Below, in pieces: positions 12,988 through 24,420 of a stretch of DNA of 64,000 nucleotides; the first letter of the stretch is position 1, and each line of letters opens with the position of its first letter. The notes under the pieces were generated by a model. The model did no database searches. It was not told where the DNA came from and saw nothing but the letters and a program-made list of their open reading frames with translations. Made by a program: the position numbers and the translations under genes. Location of the stretch: contig NC_016887.1 of assembly GCF_000284035.1 (NCBI RefSeq), positions 2,418,001-2,482,000 of the forward strand, given 5' to 3'. The stretch comes from Nocardia cyriacigeorgica GUH-2 (GTDB taxonomy: Bacteria; Actinomycetota; Actinomycetes; Mycobacteriales; Mycobacteriaceae).

Positions 12988-13872
12988 ATGCGGGTGCGGG
13001 ACCGATACGGGGCGCTGCTGCTGGACCTGGACGGGACGCTGTATCGCGGGCAGGCCGTGATCGACGGGGCGCCGGCGGCGCTGGCGGACGGATCGCAGCG
13101 GCTGGTCTACGTCACCAATAACGCCAGCCGCGGGCCCGCGGTGGTGGCCGAACATCTGGCCGAGCTCGGATTCCGGGCCGGCACCGGCGACGTGGTCACC
13201 AGCGCGCAGGCGGCGGCACGGCTGCTGGCGGAGCGGCTGGAACCGCAGGCGCAGGTGCTGGTCGTCGGCACCGACGATCTCGCCGCCGAAGTGAGCGCCG
13301 TCGGACTACGGCCGGTGCGCCGGTTCAATGGCTCGGCACCGGCGGCGGTCGTCCAGGGGCATTCACCCGAGACCGGCTGGCCCGACCTCGCCGAAGCCGC
13401 CTACGCGCTGCGTGCGGACGCGCTGTGGATCGCCGCCAATACCGATAAGACGCTGCCGAACGAGCGCGGGCTGGCCCCGGGCAACGGTTCGATGGTGGCG
13501 GCGCTGCGGGCGGCGTCGGATCGCGAGCCGATCGTCGCGGGCAAGCCGTACGCCCCGCTGCTCGAAGACGCGCTGGTGCGGGCGGGTACCCGGGACGCGC
13601 TGGTGGTGGGTGATCGGCTCGACACCGATATCGAGGGCGCGCAGTGCGTCGAGCTGGATTCGTTGCTGGTGCTCACCGGTGTCAGCACGCTGGCCGACCT
13701 CGCCGAATGGCCGGAACACCTCTGGCCCACCTATGTCGCGAACTCGCTGGACGCGCTGAACCAGCCGCCGGTGCCCGCCAGCGGCGGCGGGATCGGTGAT
13801 CTCGCCGACACCCTGCGCGACAATCCTGGTCGCGCCGTGACGGTACGCGCGTCCCGATCCGAAATCCGATAG
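12988..13872 (+). CDS. HAD-superfamily phosphatase (Rv1692-like, glycerol-3-phosphate phosphatase type)
   Basis: A 294-residue HAD hydrolase of the NagD/p-nitrophenylphosphatase group. Motif I is LLLDLDGTLYRG (nucleophile and acid-base aspartates), motif II is VTNNAS, and motif IV is VVGDRLDTDIEGAQ near residue 210. The capping domain lies between. The mycobacterial orthologue Rv1692 dephosphorylates glycerol 3-phosphate from phospholipid turnover. ATG codons stand at 12985 and 12988. GAGGGAG sits 7 nt before the second, which is chosen here. The 278 nt upstream hold nothing recognisable. Confidence 0.88.
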   Translation: MRVRDRYGALLLDLDGTLYRGQAVIDGAPAALADGSQRLVYVTNNASRGPAVVAEHLAELGFRAGTGDVVTSAQAAARLLAERLEPQAQVLVVGTDDLAAEVSAVGLRPVRRFNGSAPAAVVQGHSPETGWPDLAEAAYALRADALWIAANTDKTLPNERGLAPGNGSMVAALRAASDREPIVAGKPYAPLLEDALVRAGTRDALVVGDRLDTDIEGAQCVELDSLLVLTGVSTLADLAEWPEHLWPTYVANSLDALNQPPVPASGGGIGDLADTLRDNPGRAVTVRASRSEIR

Positions 13873-13885
13873 CGTTGTCGCCACG

Positions 13886-14161
13886 ATGAGTACTCCCACG
13901 CCCCGCCCGCCTGTGCCCGGCCCCCGCCCCGGGGCGCCGCTGCCCGGTCAGCATCTGCCGGGTGCGCAGGGACGTCCGGAACCGGCCGACCCCGACCGCA
14001 TCCGCACCGAGATCGATGCCCTGCTGGCCGAACTCGGTGCCGGTGCCGGCCCCGGTGACGGTGATCCCGACAGCGGCACCGACATCGCCCGGCGAGCGCA
14101 CATCCTGGAACAGGCCCACGAGGTCCTGGTGCAGGCGCTGGCGACGGTGGACAAGATCTGA
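13886..14161 (+). CDS. Conserved small hypothetical protein (Rv1693-like)
   Basis: A 91-residue protein with a Pro-rich N-terminus (about residues 1-30) and a helical C-terminal half ending ILEQAHEVLVQALATVDKI. No enzymatic motif is seen. It sits 13 nt after the phosphatase gene and 1 nt before tlyA, the same position as Rv1693 in M. tuberculosis. Co-translation with tlyA is likely. Confidence 0.72.
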   Translation: MSTPTPRPPVPGPRPGAPLPGQHLPGAQGRPEPADPDRIRTEIDALLAELGAGAGPGDGDPDSGTDIARRAHILEQAHEVLVQALATVDKI

Positions 14162-14162
14162 G

Positions 14163-14984
14163 GTGGCCAGGCGCGCACGAGTGGACGCCGAGCTGGTACG
14201 CCGCGGATTGGCCAGATCGCGAGAACACGCGGTCGAGCTGATCGGCGCGGGCCGCGTCCTCATCAATGGCACCGTCGCGGTGAAACCGGCGACGGCGGTG
14301 GAACCGGGAACGCCGCTGCTGGTCCGGGAGCAACCTGACGAGGTCTCCTGGGCATCGCGCGGTGCGCACAAACTGCTGGGAGCGCTCGAAGCGTTCGAAC
14401 CCGAAGGTTTGACCGTCGCGGGGAAACGCTGCTTGGACGCCGGTGCGTCGACCGGTGGGTTCACCGATGTGCTGCTGTCGCGGCAGGCAAGCGAAGTCGT
14501 CGCCGCCGACGTCGGCTACGGCCAGCTGGTGTGGCGGTTGCAGAACGACGAACGCGTGCACGTCATGGACCGCACCAACGTGCGCACGCTGAGCGCCGAG
14601 GCGATCGGCGGCCCGGTGCAGCTGGTGGTGACCGACCTGTCGTTCATCTCGCTCGCGCTGGTGCTGCCCGCTCTGGCCGCCTGTGCGGCGCCCGGCGCGG
14701 ATCTGCTGCCGATGGTGAAGCCGCAGTTCGAGGTGGGCAAGGAAAGAGTAGGCTCCGGCGGTGTGGTGCGCGATCCGGCGCTGCGGGCCGAAGCGGTCCG
14801 CACGGTGGCCGCGGCCGCGGCCGAATTGGGTTTGCGCACCCTGGCGGCGGTTGCCAGCCCACTGCCGGGGCCGTCGGGCAACGTCGAGTACTTCCTGTGG
14901 TTGCGCAACGACGGACCGTTCGACTACGACGAAGCGGCGGTCGCGGCTCTGGTCGAAGGTGCGGTTGAGGAGGGTCCACAGTGA
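14163..14984 (+). CDS. tlyA: 16S/23S rRNA 2'-O-ribose cytidine methyltransferase TlyA
   Basis: A 273-residue enzyme that methylates cytidines of 16S and 23S rRNA; in mycobacteria its loss gives capreomycin resistance. The N-terminal S4 domain starts [19 protein letters not shown] (2-20). The FtsJ-like methyltransferase domain has the SAM loop [14 protein letters not shown]. The catalytic K-D-K-E set can be traced to [26 protein letters not shown] and NVEYFLW. The start is GTG, giving the canonical MARRARVD N-terminus. The stop overlaps the nadK start by 4 nt. Confidence 0.95.
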   Translation: MARRARVDAELVRRGLARSREHAVELIGAGRVLINGTVAVKPATAVEPGTPLLVREQPDEVSWASRGAHKLLGALEAFEPEGLTVAGKRCLDAGASTGGFTDVLLSRQASEVVAADVGYGQLVWRLQNDERVHVMDRTNVRTLSAEAIGGPVQLVVTDLSFISLALVLPALAACAAPGADLLPMVKPQFEVGKERVGSGGVVRDPALRAEAVRTVAAAAAELGLRTLAAVASPLPGPSGNVEYFLWLRNDGPFDYDEAAVAALVEGAVEEGPQ

Positions 14985-15952
14985 ACGCGCTGACGGGCGA
15001 GGCCGGCGGGCGGGAGATCCTGCTGGTATCGCATCCGGGCCGGGCCGAGATCATCGAGACCTCGCATCGGGTGGCGAAGATCCTCGCCGACGCGGGCATC
15101 GGGCTGCGCGTGCTGGCCGACGAGGCCTACAGCACCAAGTTCGAAGCCGATTCCGGCGCCAGCGGTGGTTATCCGGTGCGGGTCGTCGAACACAAACCCG
15201 ACGCTGCGCTGGGCTGCGAGATGGTGCTCGCCCTCGGCGGTGACGGCACGTTCCTGCGCGGGGCCGAACTGGCGCGCACCGCGTCGGTGCCGGTGCTGGG
15301 AATCAACTTGGGTCGCATCGGATTCCTGACCGAAGCCGAGGCCGAACACCTGGACGAGGCGCTGGCGCAGGTGGTGCGCCGCGACTACCGCGTCGAACAG
15401 CGGATGACCATCGACGTGTCGATCCGCGTGGACGACGAGGTGGTCGAAAGCGGTTGGGCGCTCAACGAAGCCAGCATCGAGAACGCCGTGCGCATGGGTG
15501 TGCTGGAGGTGGTGCTCGAGGTCGACGGCCGCCCGGTGTCGGCGTTCGGCTGCGACGGCATCCTCATCGCCACGCCCACCGGATCCACGGCCTACGCGTT
15601 CTCCGCGGGCGGTCCGGTGGTGTGGCCGGAACTGGAAGCGCTGCTGGTCATCCCCAGTAACGCCCACGCCCTGTTCGCGCGTCCGCTGGTGACCAGCCCG
15701 GATTCCCGCATCGCGGTCGAATCCGTTGCCACGGGCCATGATGCGATAGTTTTCCTGGATGGCAGGCGCACCCTCGCCCTGCCGAGGGGTGGTCGAGTGG
15801 AAGCGGTCCGCGGCGCCGAACCGGTGCAGTGGGTGCGGTTGGATTCCGCGCCGTTCGCCGACCGGATGGTGCGCAAATTCCAATTGCCCGTGACAGGCTG
15901 GCGTGGCCGACGGCGAACGGAGAGCACACGTGCTGACAGAGATCAGGATTGA
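14981..15952 (+). CDS. nadK: ATP/polyphosphate-dependent NAD kinase
   Basis: A 323-residue enzyme that phosphorylates NAD to NADP. It has the GGDGT motif (residues 86-90), the conserved [11 protein letters not shown] segment and the NE..IE stretch. The glycine-rich nucleotide loop [21 protein letters not shown] and the late SRIAVES strand are also present. The GTG start lies in a GTGA overlap with the tlyA stop, and its end overlaps recN by 23 nt, so tlyA-nadK-recN are one operon. The N-terminal 10 residues are variable. Confidence 0.95.
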   Translation: MNALTGEAGGREILLVSHPGRAEIIETSHRVAKILADAGIGLRVLADEAYSTKFEADSGASGGYPVRVVEHKPDAALGCEMVLALGGDGTFLRGAELARTASVPVLGINLGRIGFLTEAEAEHLDEALAQVVRRDYRVEQRMTIDVSIRVDDEVVESGWALNEASIENAVRMGVLEVVLEVDGRPVSAFGCDGILIATPTGSTAYAFSAGGPVVWPELEALLVIPSNAHALFARPLVTSPDSRIAVESVATGHDAIVFLDGRRTLALPRGGRVEAVRGAEPVQWVRLDSAPFADRMVRKFQLPVTGWRGRRRTESTRADRDQD

Positions 15953-17702
15953 CGGACTCGGCGTCATCTCCACGGCGACCGCGCAATTCCATGAGGGTCT
16001 GACGGTCCTGACCGGTGAGACCGGCGCCGGAAAAACGATGGTCGTCACCAGTTTGCATCTGCTGAGTGGTGCGCGTGCCGACGCGGGACGGGTGCGGTTG
16101 GGCGCCTCGCGTGCGGTGGTGGAGGGCCGGTTCACCATCGATGAGGTGAACGAGGCGGCGCGCGCCGAGGTGGCCGAGGTGCTGGAAGCGGCGGCCGCCG
16201 AACGTGACGACGACGGCAGCGTGATCGCGATCCGCACCGTCGGCAGCGACGGACGATCCCGGGCGCATCTGGGCGGGCGCGGGGTGCCTGCCTCGGTGCT
16301 GTCGGATTTCACGGCCCCGCTGCTGACCGTGCACGGGCAGAACGACCAGTTGCGGTTGCAGCGCCCGGATCAGCAGCTGAGCGCGCTGGACCAGTTCGCG
16401 GCCGACACCGTCGGGCCGCTGCTGCGCAAATACCAGCAGCATCGCCGGGCCTGGCTGGATGCGCGCACCGAACTGCTCGAACGCACCGCGCACAGCCGCG
16501 AACTCGCACTCGAAGCCGACCGGCTCAAGCATTCGCTGGCCGAGATCGACGCCATCGCACCGGAACCGGGCGAGGACGAACGCTTGGTCGCCGAGATTCG
16601 CAGGCTCAGCGATCTGGATTCACTGCGCGAGGCCGCCGCCACCGCGCACGATGCGCTGGCCGGCCCGGCCGACAGCCCCGAAACGAACGCCGGTGCGCTG
16701 GATGCGCTGGGCACGGCCCGATCCCGGCTCGAGTCGGCCGAGGACCCGGCCCTCGCGGCATTGGCGCCGCGACTGGGTGAGGCGATCGCGGTGGTAGTCG
16801 ATCTGACGACGGAGCTGAGCGGTTATCTTTCGGATCTGCCGTCCGATCCCGGCGCGCTGGATTCGATGCTCACCCGTCAGGCCGAACTCAAAACGCTCAC
16901 CCGCAAATACGCGCCCGATATCGACGGGGTGATCGCCTGGGCCGAGGAATCGCGCACCCGGCTGGAATCGCTGGACGTCTCCGAGGAGACCCTCGCGTCG
17001 CTGGCCAAAGAGGTCGAGGTGGCCGCCGACAAGGTGCGCGCGGCGGCGAGCAAGCTGACGGCGGCGCGGACCAAGGCAGCCGGCAAGCTCGCCGAGGCGG
17101 TGAGCGCCGAGCTGGGCGGGCTGGCCATGGGTAAGGCGCGGCTCGAGGTGGTGGTGCGGCCGGTGCCTGCGGCGCCACAGGATTCGGCACCGCTGACCAT
17201 CGGGGATACCGAGCTGCACGCAGGCTCATCCGGCGTGGACGAGGTCGAGTTCCGGTTGTCGGCACATTCCGGGGCGCAGTCGCTGCCGTTGAGCAAGAGC
17301 GCCTCCGGTGGTGAGCTCTCCCGGGTGATGCTGGCGCTGGAAGTGGTGCTCGCCGGCAGCGAACACGGCGCGACGATGGTGTTCGACGAGGTCGACGCCG
17401 GCGTCGGCGGCCGGGCCGCGGTGGAGATCGGGCGCAGGCTGGCGCGTTTGGCGCGCACCCATCAGGTGATCGTGGTGACCCACCTGCCGCAGGTGGCGGC
17501 GTTCGCGGACACGCATCTGGTGGTCAACAAGTCCGATGACGGTGACGGTGCGGTGAATTCCGGTGTCCGCGCGCTCACCAACGACGAGCGGGTGATCGAA
17601 CTGGCGCGCATGCTGGCCGGGCTCGACGACACCGAGACCGGGCGCGCGCATGCCGAGGAGCTGTTGCAGATCGCGCGCTCCGAGCGCGCCACCGCACGCT
17701 GA
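15930..17702 (+). CDS. recN: DNA repair ATPase RecN
   Basis: A 590-residue SMC-like protein acting in double-strand-break repair. Walker A is GETGAGKT (29-36). Long coiled-coil segments fill about 150-370. The C-terminal head carries the ABC signature [18 protein letters not shown], Walker [15 protein letters not shown] and the switch [13 protein letters not shown] 15930 is chosen because GGAGAG lies 5 nt upstream and it gives the family start [12 protein letters not shown] shared terminator hairpin follows. Confidence 0.95.
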   Translation: MLTEIRIDGLGVISTATAQFHEGLTVLTGETGAGKTMVVTSLHLLSGARADAGRVRLGASRAVVEGRFTIDEVNEAARAEVAEVLEAAAAERDDDGSVIAIRTVGSDGRSRAHLGGRGVPASVLSDFTAPLLTVHGQNDQLRLQRPDQQLSALDQFAADTVGPLLRKYQQHRRAWLDARTELLERTAHSRELALEADRLKHSLAEIDAIAPEPGEDERLVAEIRRLSDLDSLREAAATAHDALAGPADSPETNAGALDALGTARSRLESAEDPALAALAPRLGEAIAVVVDLTTELSGYLSDLPSDPGALDSMLTRQAELKTLTRKYAPDIDGVIAWAEESRTRLESLDVSEETLASLAKEVEVAADKVRAAASKLTAARTKAAGKLAEAVSAELGGLAMGKARLEVVVRPVPAAPQDSAPLTIGDTELHAGSSGVDEVEFRLSAHSGAQSLPLSKSASGGELSRVMLALEVVLAGSEHGATMVFDEVDAGVGGRAAVEIGRRLARLARTHQVIVVTHLPQVAAFADTHLVVNKSDDGDGAVNSGVRALTNDERVIELARMLAGLDDTETGRAHAEELLQIARSERATAR

Positions 17703-17717
17703 GTCCCCGAAACAAGA

Positions 17718-17751
17718 GATGGTCGCGCCCGGGCAACCGGACGCGACCATC
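17718..17751. terminator. Bidirectional terminator between recN and the SRPBCC gene
   Basis: GATGGTCGCG (17718-17727) pairs perfectly with CGCGACCATC (17742-17751). It lies between two convergent genes, with no long T-run on either side. Confidence 0.65.
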
Positions 17752-17767
17752 GTCGTCTGCGGTCAGC

Positions 17768-18187
17768 TCAGCGCACGGCCTTCTTGGCGCCGTTGATGAA
17801 CTGGGTGATCAGCACCTTCAGGCCGGCCTCGAGCACCTTGGCGGGCACGGGCAGCGACGGCTCCGACTCCATGGTGTAGGTGACGCGGGTGCCGCCGTCG
17901 GCGTCGGCGAAGGTGACGATCCCGACGTGCCGCTTGACCGGCGCGCCCTTGACGATCTTGTATTCCATCCGCTCGCCGGGAACCAGCGCGGTGATCTCCT
18001 CGGTGACGCCGACCGGCCCCACGCCGACGTGATGCTGGGCGCCGACGCCTTCGCGTTCGGTGGTGCCCGGCTTGACCAGCTTGAGCTGGACGGGCAGGTA
18101 GGGGCTGATGCTCTCGCGGTCGGCGAACAGCCGGTACACGGTCTCCCGCGGTGCGGCGATGACGGTATCGACGGTGGTGCTGGCCAT
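17768..18187 (-). CDS. SRPBCC (START/Bet v1-fold) family protein
   Basis: A 139-residue small ligand-binding protein of the polyketide cyclase/START-like superfamily. Family features are the N-terminal VDTVIAAPRETVYRLFADRES, the central strands up to ERMEYKIV, GGTRVTYTMESEP, and a long C-terminal helix ending INGAKKAV. The ligand is unknown. The ATG has GAGGAG about 6 nt upstream. It is convergent with recN and stands alone. Confidence 0.82.
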   Translation of the reverse strand: MASTTVDTVIAAPRETVYRLFADRESISPYLPVQLKLVKPGTTEREGVGAQHHVGVGPVGVTEEITALVPGERMEYKIVKGAPVKRHVGIVTFADADGGTRVTYTMESEPSLPVPAKVLEAGLKVLITQFINGAKKAVR

Positions 18188-18280
18188 GACGTCTCCTCTT
18201 CGGATATCTGTGACCCGGAGAATACGGGTAGTGCCGGGTGCTGCGAAAGGCGCACCCCGGATAATTGCGGGCAGGTGGTG

Positions 18281-18781
18281 TCAGTTTCCGGGCGGCAGCT
18301 GTGCGATCACCTCGGCCACCTCTTCCGCTGGCGGGCGCCCGATTTCGACGACGATGCCGTTCTCGTCGGGCTCGAGCGGTTCGAGGGTGTCGAGTTGGGA
18401 TTGCAGCAGTGAGGCGGGCATGAAGTGGCCGGCGCGGTGGCCGATGCGGTCGCGGATCTGCTCGGGGCTGCCGGTCAGGTGCACGAAGATCACGCCGTCG
18501 CGGCGCAGCACGTCCCGGTAGCTGCGTTTGAGCGCCGAACAGGTGACGATGCCGGGGCGGCGGGCGGACTGACGGGTGTCGATCCAGGCGGCGATACGGT
18601 GCAGCCAGGGCGAGCGGTCGTCATCGGTGAGCGGGGTGCCCGAGGCCATCTTGGCCACATTGGTCTCGGGGTGCAGGTCGTCGCCCTCGAGCATGTCCCA
18701 GCCCAGCTTCTCCGCCAGCAGCCGCGCCACCGTCGATTTACCGGACCCCGACACACCCATGACGACCAGGACCGGCGTCAC
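18281..18781 (-). CDS. gntK: Gluconokinase
   Basis: A 166-residue P-loop kinase that phosphorylates gluconate to 6-phosphogluconate, feeding the pentose phosphate pathway. Walker A is GVSGSGKST (9-17), followed by the family motifs LEGDDLHP, NVAKMASGTPLTDDDR, CSALKRSYRD and GHFMPASLLQSQLDTLE. It starts with GTG inside a GTGA overlap with the end of gntP, so translation is coupled. The length is normal for the thermoresistant GntK family. Confidence 0.94.
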   Translation of the reverse strand: MTPVLVVMGVSGSGKSTVARLLAEKLGWDMLEGDDLHPETNVAKMASGTPLTDDDRSPWLHRIAAWIDTRQSARRPGIVTCSALKRSYRDVLRRDGVIFVHLTGSPEQIRDRIGHRAGHFMPASLLQSQLDTLEPLEPDENGIVVEIGRPPAEEVAEVIAQLPPGN

Positions 18782-20124
18782 ACGACCACGCTCAACGCCA
18801 GCACTCCGGCCAGACCGCATACCGATATCAGGCATTCCATCACCGTCCACGATTTGAGGTTTTGCGCAACCGACAGCCCGAGAAACTCTTTCACCAACCA
18901 AAACCCGGCGTCGTTGACATGGGACAGGAACAGCGAGCCGGATCCGATCGCCAGCACCATCAGCGAGACGTGGGTGTTGGACAGGTCGGCGGCCACCGGC
19001 GCCAGAATCCCGGACGCGGTGACGGTGGCGACGGTAGCCGATCCGGTCGCGACCCGGATGAGCACAGCCACCAGCCAGGCCAGAAACAGCACCGGCAGGC
19101 TGCTGTCCTGCACGGCGTCGGCGATCAGGTCGGCAATGCCGGTATCGACCAGGACCTGTTTGAAACCGCCGCCGGCGCCGACGATCAGCAGGATGCCCGC
19201 GATCGGTGGCAAGGAGCTGTTCATGGTCGCGGCGATGTCGTCGCGGCTCATCCGGGCGGTGTAGCCGAGCAGCACGATGCCGGCCAGCAGACCGATGCCG
19301 AGCGCGACGACGGGCGTGCCGAGGAAATCCAGGACGGTCTTCAGCGCCGACGTGGAGTCGGGAGCGATCACGTCGGCGAGAGTTTTGCCGAGCATGAGCA
19401 GCACCGGCAACAGGATCGTGCCGATGGCGACCAGGAAGGGCGGCTGGGGCTTCTTGTCGCCGGGTTCGTCGTCGTCGGAGTCGGTGAACAGCTCCGGTAC
19501 CGGGACGTCGACCCAGCGGGCCGCCAGGGTGCCGAACAGCGGGCCCGCCACGACGACCGTCGGGATCGCAACCAGCACGCCGAAGGCCAGGGTGAGTCCG
19601 AGATTGGCATCGAGAGCGTCGACGGCGACGAGTGGGCCGGGGTGCGGCGGCACCAGTCCGTGCATCGCCGACAGGCCCGCCAGCGTCGGGATGGCGATGC
19701 GCATCAACGGCAGCCCGGAATGGCGGGCCACCAAGATGATCACCGGCATCAGCAGCACGACACCGATCTCGAAGAACATCGGCAGGCCGATGACGGCACC
19801 GACCAGGCCCATCGTCCACGGCATCAGTTTCGGGCCGGACAGATTCAGCAGGGTGTCGACCACGCGGGTAGCGCCGCCGGAGTCTGCCAGCAGTTTGCCG
19901 AACATCGCGCCGAAGCCGATCAGGATGCCGACACTGCCCATGGTGGAGCCGAAACCAGTGACGAAACTGTCCACGGTCTCGGCGGCGCCGGACCCGGCCC
20001 CGAGGCCGACGCCGATGGCGCCGACGGTGAGTGCGATGAACGGATGAATCTTCAGCCAGGTGATCGCGGCGACGATGACGACGATGCCCGCGACCGCGGC
20101 GATGACCAGGTGCCCGGTGCTCAC
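18778..20124 (-). CDS. gntP: Gluconate:H+ symporter, GntP family
   Basis: A 448-residue membrane permease with about 12-14 hydrophobic segments. GntP family marks are FGAMFGKLLADSGGA near 70, GLPMFFEIGVVLLMPVI near 115, MHGLVPPHPGP near 150, and the C-terminal VATGSATVATVTA and HVNDAGFWLVKEF. It imports gluconate by proton symport, and the next gene phosphorylates the product. The pair is absent from this position in the mycobacterial gene order, so it is an insertion between recN and steA. No dedicated regulator gene is adjacent. Confidence 0.93.
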   Translation of the reverse strand: MSTGHLVIAAVAGIVVIVAAITWLKIHPFIALTVGAIGVGLGAGSGAAETVDSFVTGFGSTMGSVGILIGFGAMFGKLLADSGGATRVVDTLLNLSGPKLMPWTMGLVGAVIGLPMFFEIGVVLLMPVIILVARHSGLPLMRIAIPTLAGLSAMHGLVPPHPGPLVAVDALDANLGLTLAFGVLVAIPTVVVAGPLFGTLAARWVDVPVPELFTDSDDDEPGDKKPQPPFLVAIGTILLPVLLMLGKTLADVIAPDSTSALKTVLDFLGTPVVALGIGLLAGIVLLGYTARMSRDDIAATMNSSLPPIAGILLIVGAGGGFKQVLVDTGIADLIADAVQDSSLPVLFLAWLVAVLIRVATGSATVATVTASGILAPVAADLSNTHVSLMVLAIGSGSLFLSHVNDAGFWLVKEFLGLSVAQNLKSWTVMECLISVCGLAGVLALSVVV

Positions 20125-20269
20125 TCGGGTAACCTACGTGGCCTGGGCGGTTTCCCGGCTCGGACTCGCCGGTAGTGAGAGTGCCTCGTTGGTATCACAG
20201 TGACGAATGTGGTAGAGCGTCCGGCGCGCCTCCACCAAAGGTTGAGGGTTTGCGGCCATCATCGGCGTC

Positions 20270-21484
20270 ATGAAGATGCTGGCGTTGTTGTCGAAGAACA
20301 CCGAGACGCTGCCCGGTCGCACCGGAATAGCCCGGGTGGACCGCAACACCCGGCGTTTGCTCAAACGGGTCGGCCCCGGCGATATCGTGGTGCTCGACGA
20401 GATGGATCTGGACCGGCTCACCGCCGATCGCCTCGTCGAGGCGGGCGTGGTCGCGGTCATCAATACCTCGCCGTCGATCTCCGGGCGCTACCCCAACCTC
20501 GGCCCGGAAGTCCTGGTGGCCAACGACATTCTGCTGCTGGACACGGTCAGCTCGGATGCGTTCACCAAGATCAAGGACGGTGCCAAGATCCGCATCGACG
20601 GCGGCGTCGTCTATGCGGATCGGCTCACCAAGAAGGAGCCCGAGGTTCTCGTCGAGGCCATCGAACTCACCGAGGCGGCCATCGCGGAGCGGATGATCGA
20701 GGCGCGCAACGGACTCGCCGATCATCTGGAAGCCTTCGCCGGCAACACGATCGAATTCGTGCGCACCGAATCGGCGCTGCTCATCGACGGTATCGGGGTG
20801 CCGGATCTGGAGCTGGAGATGCGCGGCAGGCATGTGGTCGTCGTCGGTGACGGCCCCGGTCATGCCGAGGATCTGAAGAAGCTCAAGCCGTTCATCAAGG
20901 AGTACGCCCCGATCATGGTGGGCGTCGGGCGCGGCGCCGACACCCTCACCAAAGGCGGCTACCAGCCGGACCTGATCGTCGGCGACCCGGACGAGATCAC
21001 CACCGCCACATTGAAATCCGGAGCCGAGGTGATCCTGCCCGCCGACACCGACGGGCATGCCAAGGGCCTGGAACGCATCCAGGATCTCGGCATCGGCGCG
21101 ACGACGTTCCCGTCCTCGGGTGCGCCGACGGATCTGGCGCTGCTGCTGGCCCACCATCACGGTGCGGCGCTGATCGTCACCGCCGGAGCCGCCGCCTCGC
21201 TCGACGAATTCTTCGACCGCGGGCGCCGCGACAGCAATCCGGCGACGTTCCTGACCCGGCTCAAGGTCGGCTCCACGCTGATGGACGCCACCGCGGTGGC
21301 CACGCTGTATCGCAACCGGGCCTCCGGTACCGCGATCGCGCTGGTGGTGCTGGCCGCGCTGATCGCGGTGATCGTGGTGGTGCTGGCCTCCAATTCCGGT
21401 GCCGAGGTGCTGGATTGGACGGTGCAGACCTGGGATCGGCTCGTGCTGTGGGCGCGGGATCTATGGCGTGGGGGAGGCGCGTGA
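20270..21484 (+). CDS. steA: Cytokinetic-ring associated protein SteA (Rv1697-like)
   Basis: A 404-residue protein with a soluble domain resembling thiamin pyrophosphokinase catalytic folds. Visible motifs are NTSPSISGRYPNLGP near 65, GRGADTLTKGGYQPDLIVGDPDEI near 225 and the AGAAASLDEFFDRGR stretch. A single C-terminal membrane helix follows (about residues 347-372, ALVVLAALIAVIVVVLAS). In corynebacteria SteA and its partner SteB act at the division septum and affect daughter-cell separation. It overlaps the next gene by 4 nt. The ATG 20270 start gives the conserved MKMxALLS N-terminus. Confidence 0.9.
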   Translation: MKMLALLSKNTETLPGRTGIARVDRNTRRLLKRVGPGDIVVLDEMDLDRLTADRLVEAGVVAVINTSPSISGRYPNLGPEVLVANDILLLDTVSSDAFTKIKDGAKIRIDGGVVYADRLTKKEPEVLVEAIELTEAAIAERMIEARNGLADHLEAFAGNTIEFVRTESALLIDGIGVPDLELEMRGRHVVVVGDGPGHAEDLKKLKPFIKEYAPIMVGVGRGADTLTKGGYQPDLIVGDPDEITTATLKSGAEVILPADTDGHAKGLERIQDLGIGATTFPSSGAPTDLALLLAHHHGAALIVTAGAAASLDEFFDRGRRDSNPATFLTRLKVGSTLMDATAVATLYRNRASGTAIALVVLAALIAVIVVVLASNSGAEVLDWTVQTWDRLVLWARDLWRGGGA

Positions 21485-22425
21485 TCTCGCTGCGCCAGCA
21501 TGCGATCTCGATCGCGGCGATCTTTCTCGCGCTCGCCCTCGGTGTGGTGCTCGGCTCGCAGACCCTGGCCTCGGATCTGCTGTCGGGGCTGCGCAGCGAC
21601 AAGGATGATCTGCGTGCCCAGGTCGACTCGCTCAGCGCGCAGAACCAGCGCTTGACCGGGCAGTTGAACGGCGCCGATGCCTTCATCGCCGGTTCCGCGC
21701 CGCGCATACTCGGCGGAACTCTCGCCGACCGCAGCGTGGTCGTGTTCACCACCCCCGACGCCGATCCCGGTGACGTGGACGGCGTCGTGGCGGCCTTGCA
21801 GACCGCCGGTGCCGCCGTCGCCGGACGGATCGCGTTCACCGACGCCTTCGTCGACGCCACCGAGGGCGACCGGATGCGCTCCACCCTCACCAACATCATT
21901 CCCGCGGGCGCCGAACTGCGCACCGGCGCCGTCGACCAGGGCAGCCTGGCCGGCGATCTGCTCGGCCTGGTGCTGCTGCTCGACCCGGCCACCGGACAGC
22001 CGCGCAGCACCCCGCAGGAGCTCGGCCTGGCGCTGGAAACGCTGCGCGGCGGCGGATTCCTCGCCTACGGCGACACCCCCGTGCAGCCGGCGCAGCTGGC
22101 CGTCGTCGTCACCGGTGACGGTGCGAAGGCCGACGAGAACAGTCGCGGCGCCAATATCGCCCGCTTCGCCGGCACCCTGCGCGCCCGCGCCGCCGGCGTC
22201 GTCCTCGCCGGCCGCCCCGGCGCCGCCGAAGGCGCGGGCCCCCTCGCCGTCGTCCGCGACGACGCCCCCCTCGCCGCCGCCGTCACCACCGTCGACAACC
22301 TCGACCGCGACCTCGGCCGCATCACCACCGCCCTCGCCCTATCTGAACAACTGGCCGGCCGCACCGGCCGCTACGGCACCGGCCCCACCGCCACCTCCCT
22401 CACCCTCGCCGCCCTCCCGGGCTGA
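21481..22425 (+). CDS. mctB: MctB/SteB family envelope protein (Rv1698-like)
   Basis: A 314-residue protein with an N-terminal membrane anchor (ISLRQHAISIAAIFLALALGVVLGS, roughly residues 2-25), a short coiled coil (about 35-60) and an extracytoplasmic alpha/beta region. The M. tuberculosis orthologue Rv1698 was described as a copper-homeostasis outer-membrane protein, while corynebacterial SteB works with SteA in septation. The two assignments are not reconciled. The GTG start overlaps the steA stop (GTGA), supporting a joint function. The last 80 residues are Ala/Arg-rich. Confidence 0.85.
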   Translation: MISLRQHAISIAAIFLALALGVVLGSQTLASDLLSGLRSDKDDLRAQVDSLSAQNQRLTGQLNGADAFIAGSAPRILGGTLADRSVVVFTTPDADPGDVDGVVAALQTAGAAVAGRIAFTDAFVDATEGDRMRSTLTNIIPAGAELRTGAVDQGSLAGDLLGLVLLLDPATGQPRSTPQELGLALETLRGGGFLAYGDTPVQPAQLAVVVTGDGAKADENSRGANIARFAGTLRARAAGVVLAGRPGAAEGAGPLAVVRDDAPLAAAVTTVDNLDRDLGRITTALALSEQLAGRTGRYGTGPTATSLTLAALPG

Positions 22426-22689
22426 GGGGGCTCGCCCTGCACCAGCTCGATCATCGGCGGTGCTTCTCAGTGAGGCGGGCAGATGTCTCGAGAGGTGTCC
22501 CTGCCGCGCGACCGTCGGAGCCCGCACGGCCAGGCTCCGCGGGCATCTCGGCAGCATTCGGGTCATGCTGCGGGGCTCGGGTGCGTGAGCTGGGTCGCAG
22601 GCGGTGAGGGAATGGATGACCGGGGTGTGGCGATCGGGTGGCAAACCGGGCGTGGCGTGCGGGGGAGCGGGGGTTTCGTGTTACCGTGA

Positions 22690-24420
<1,731 letters not shown>

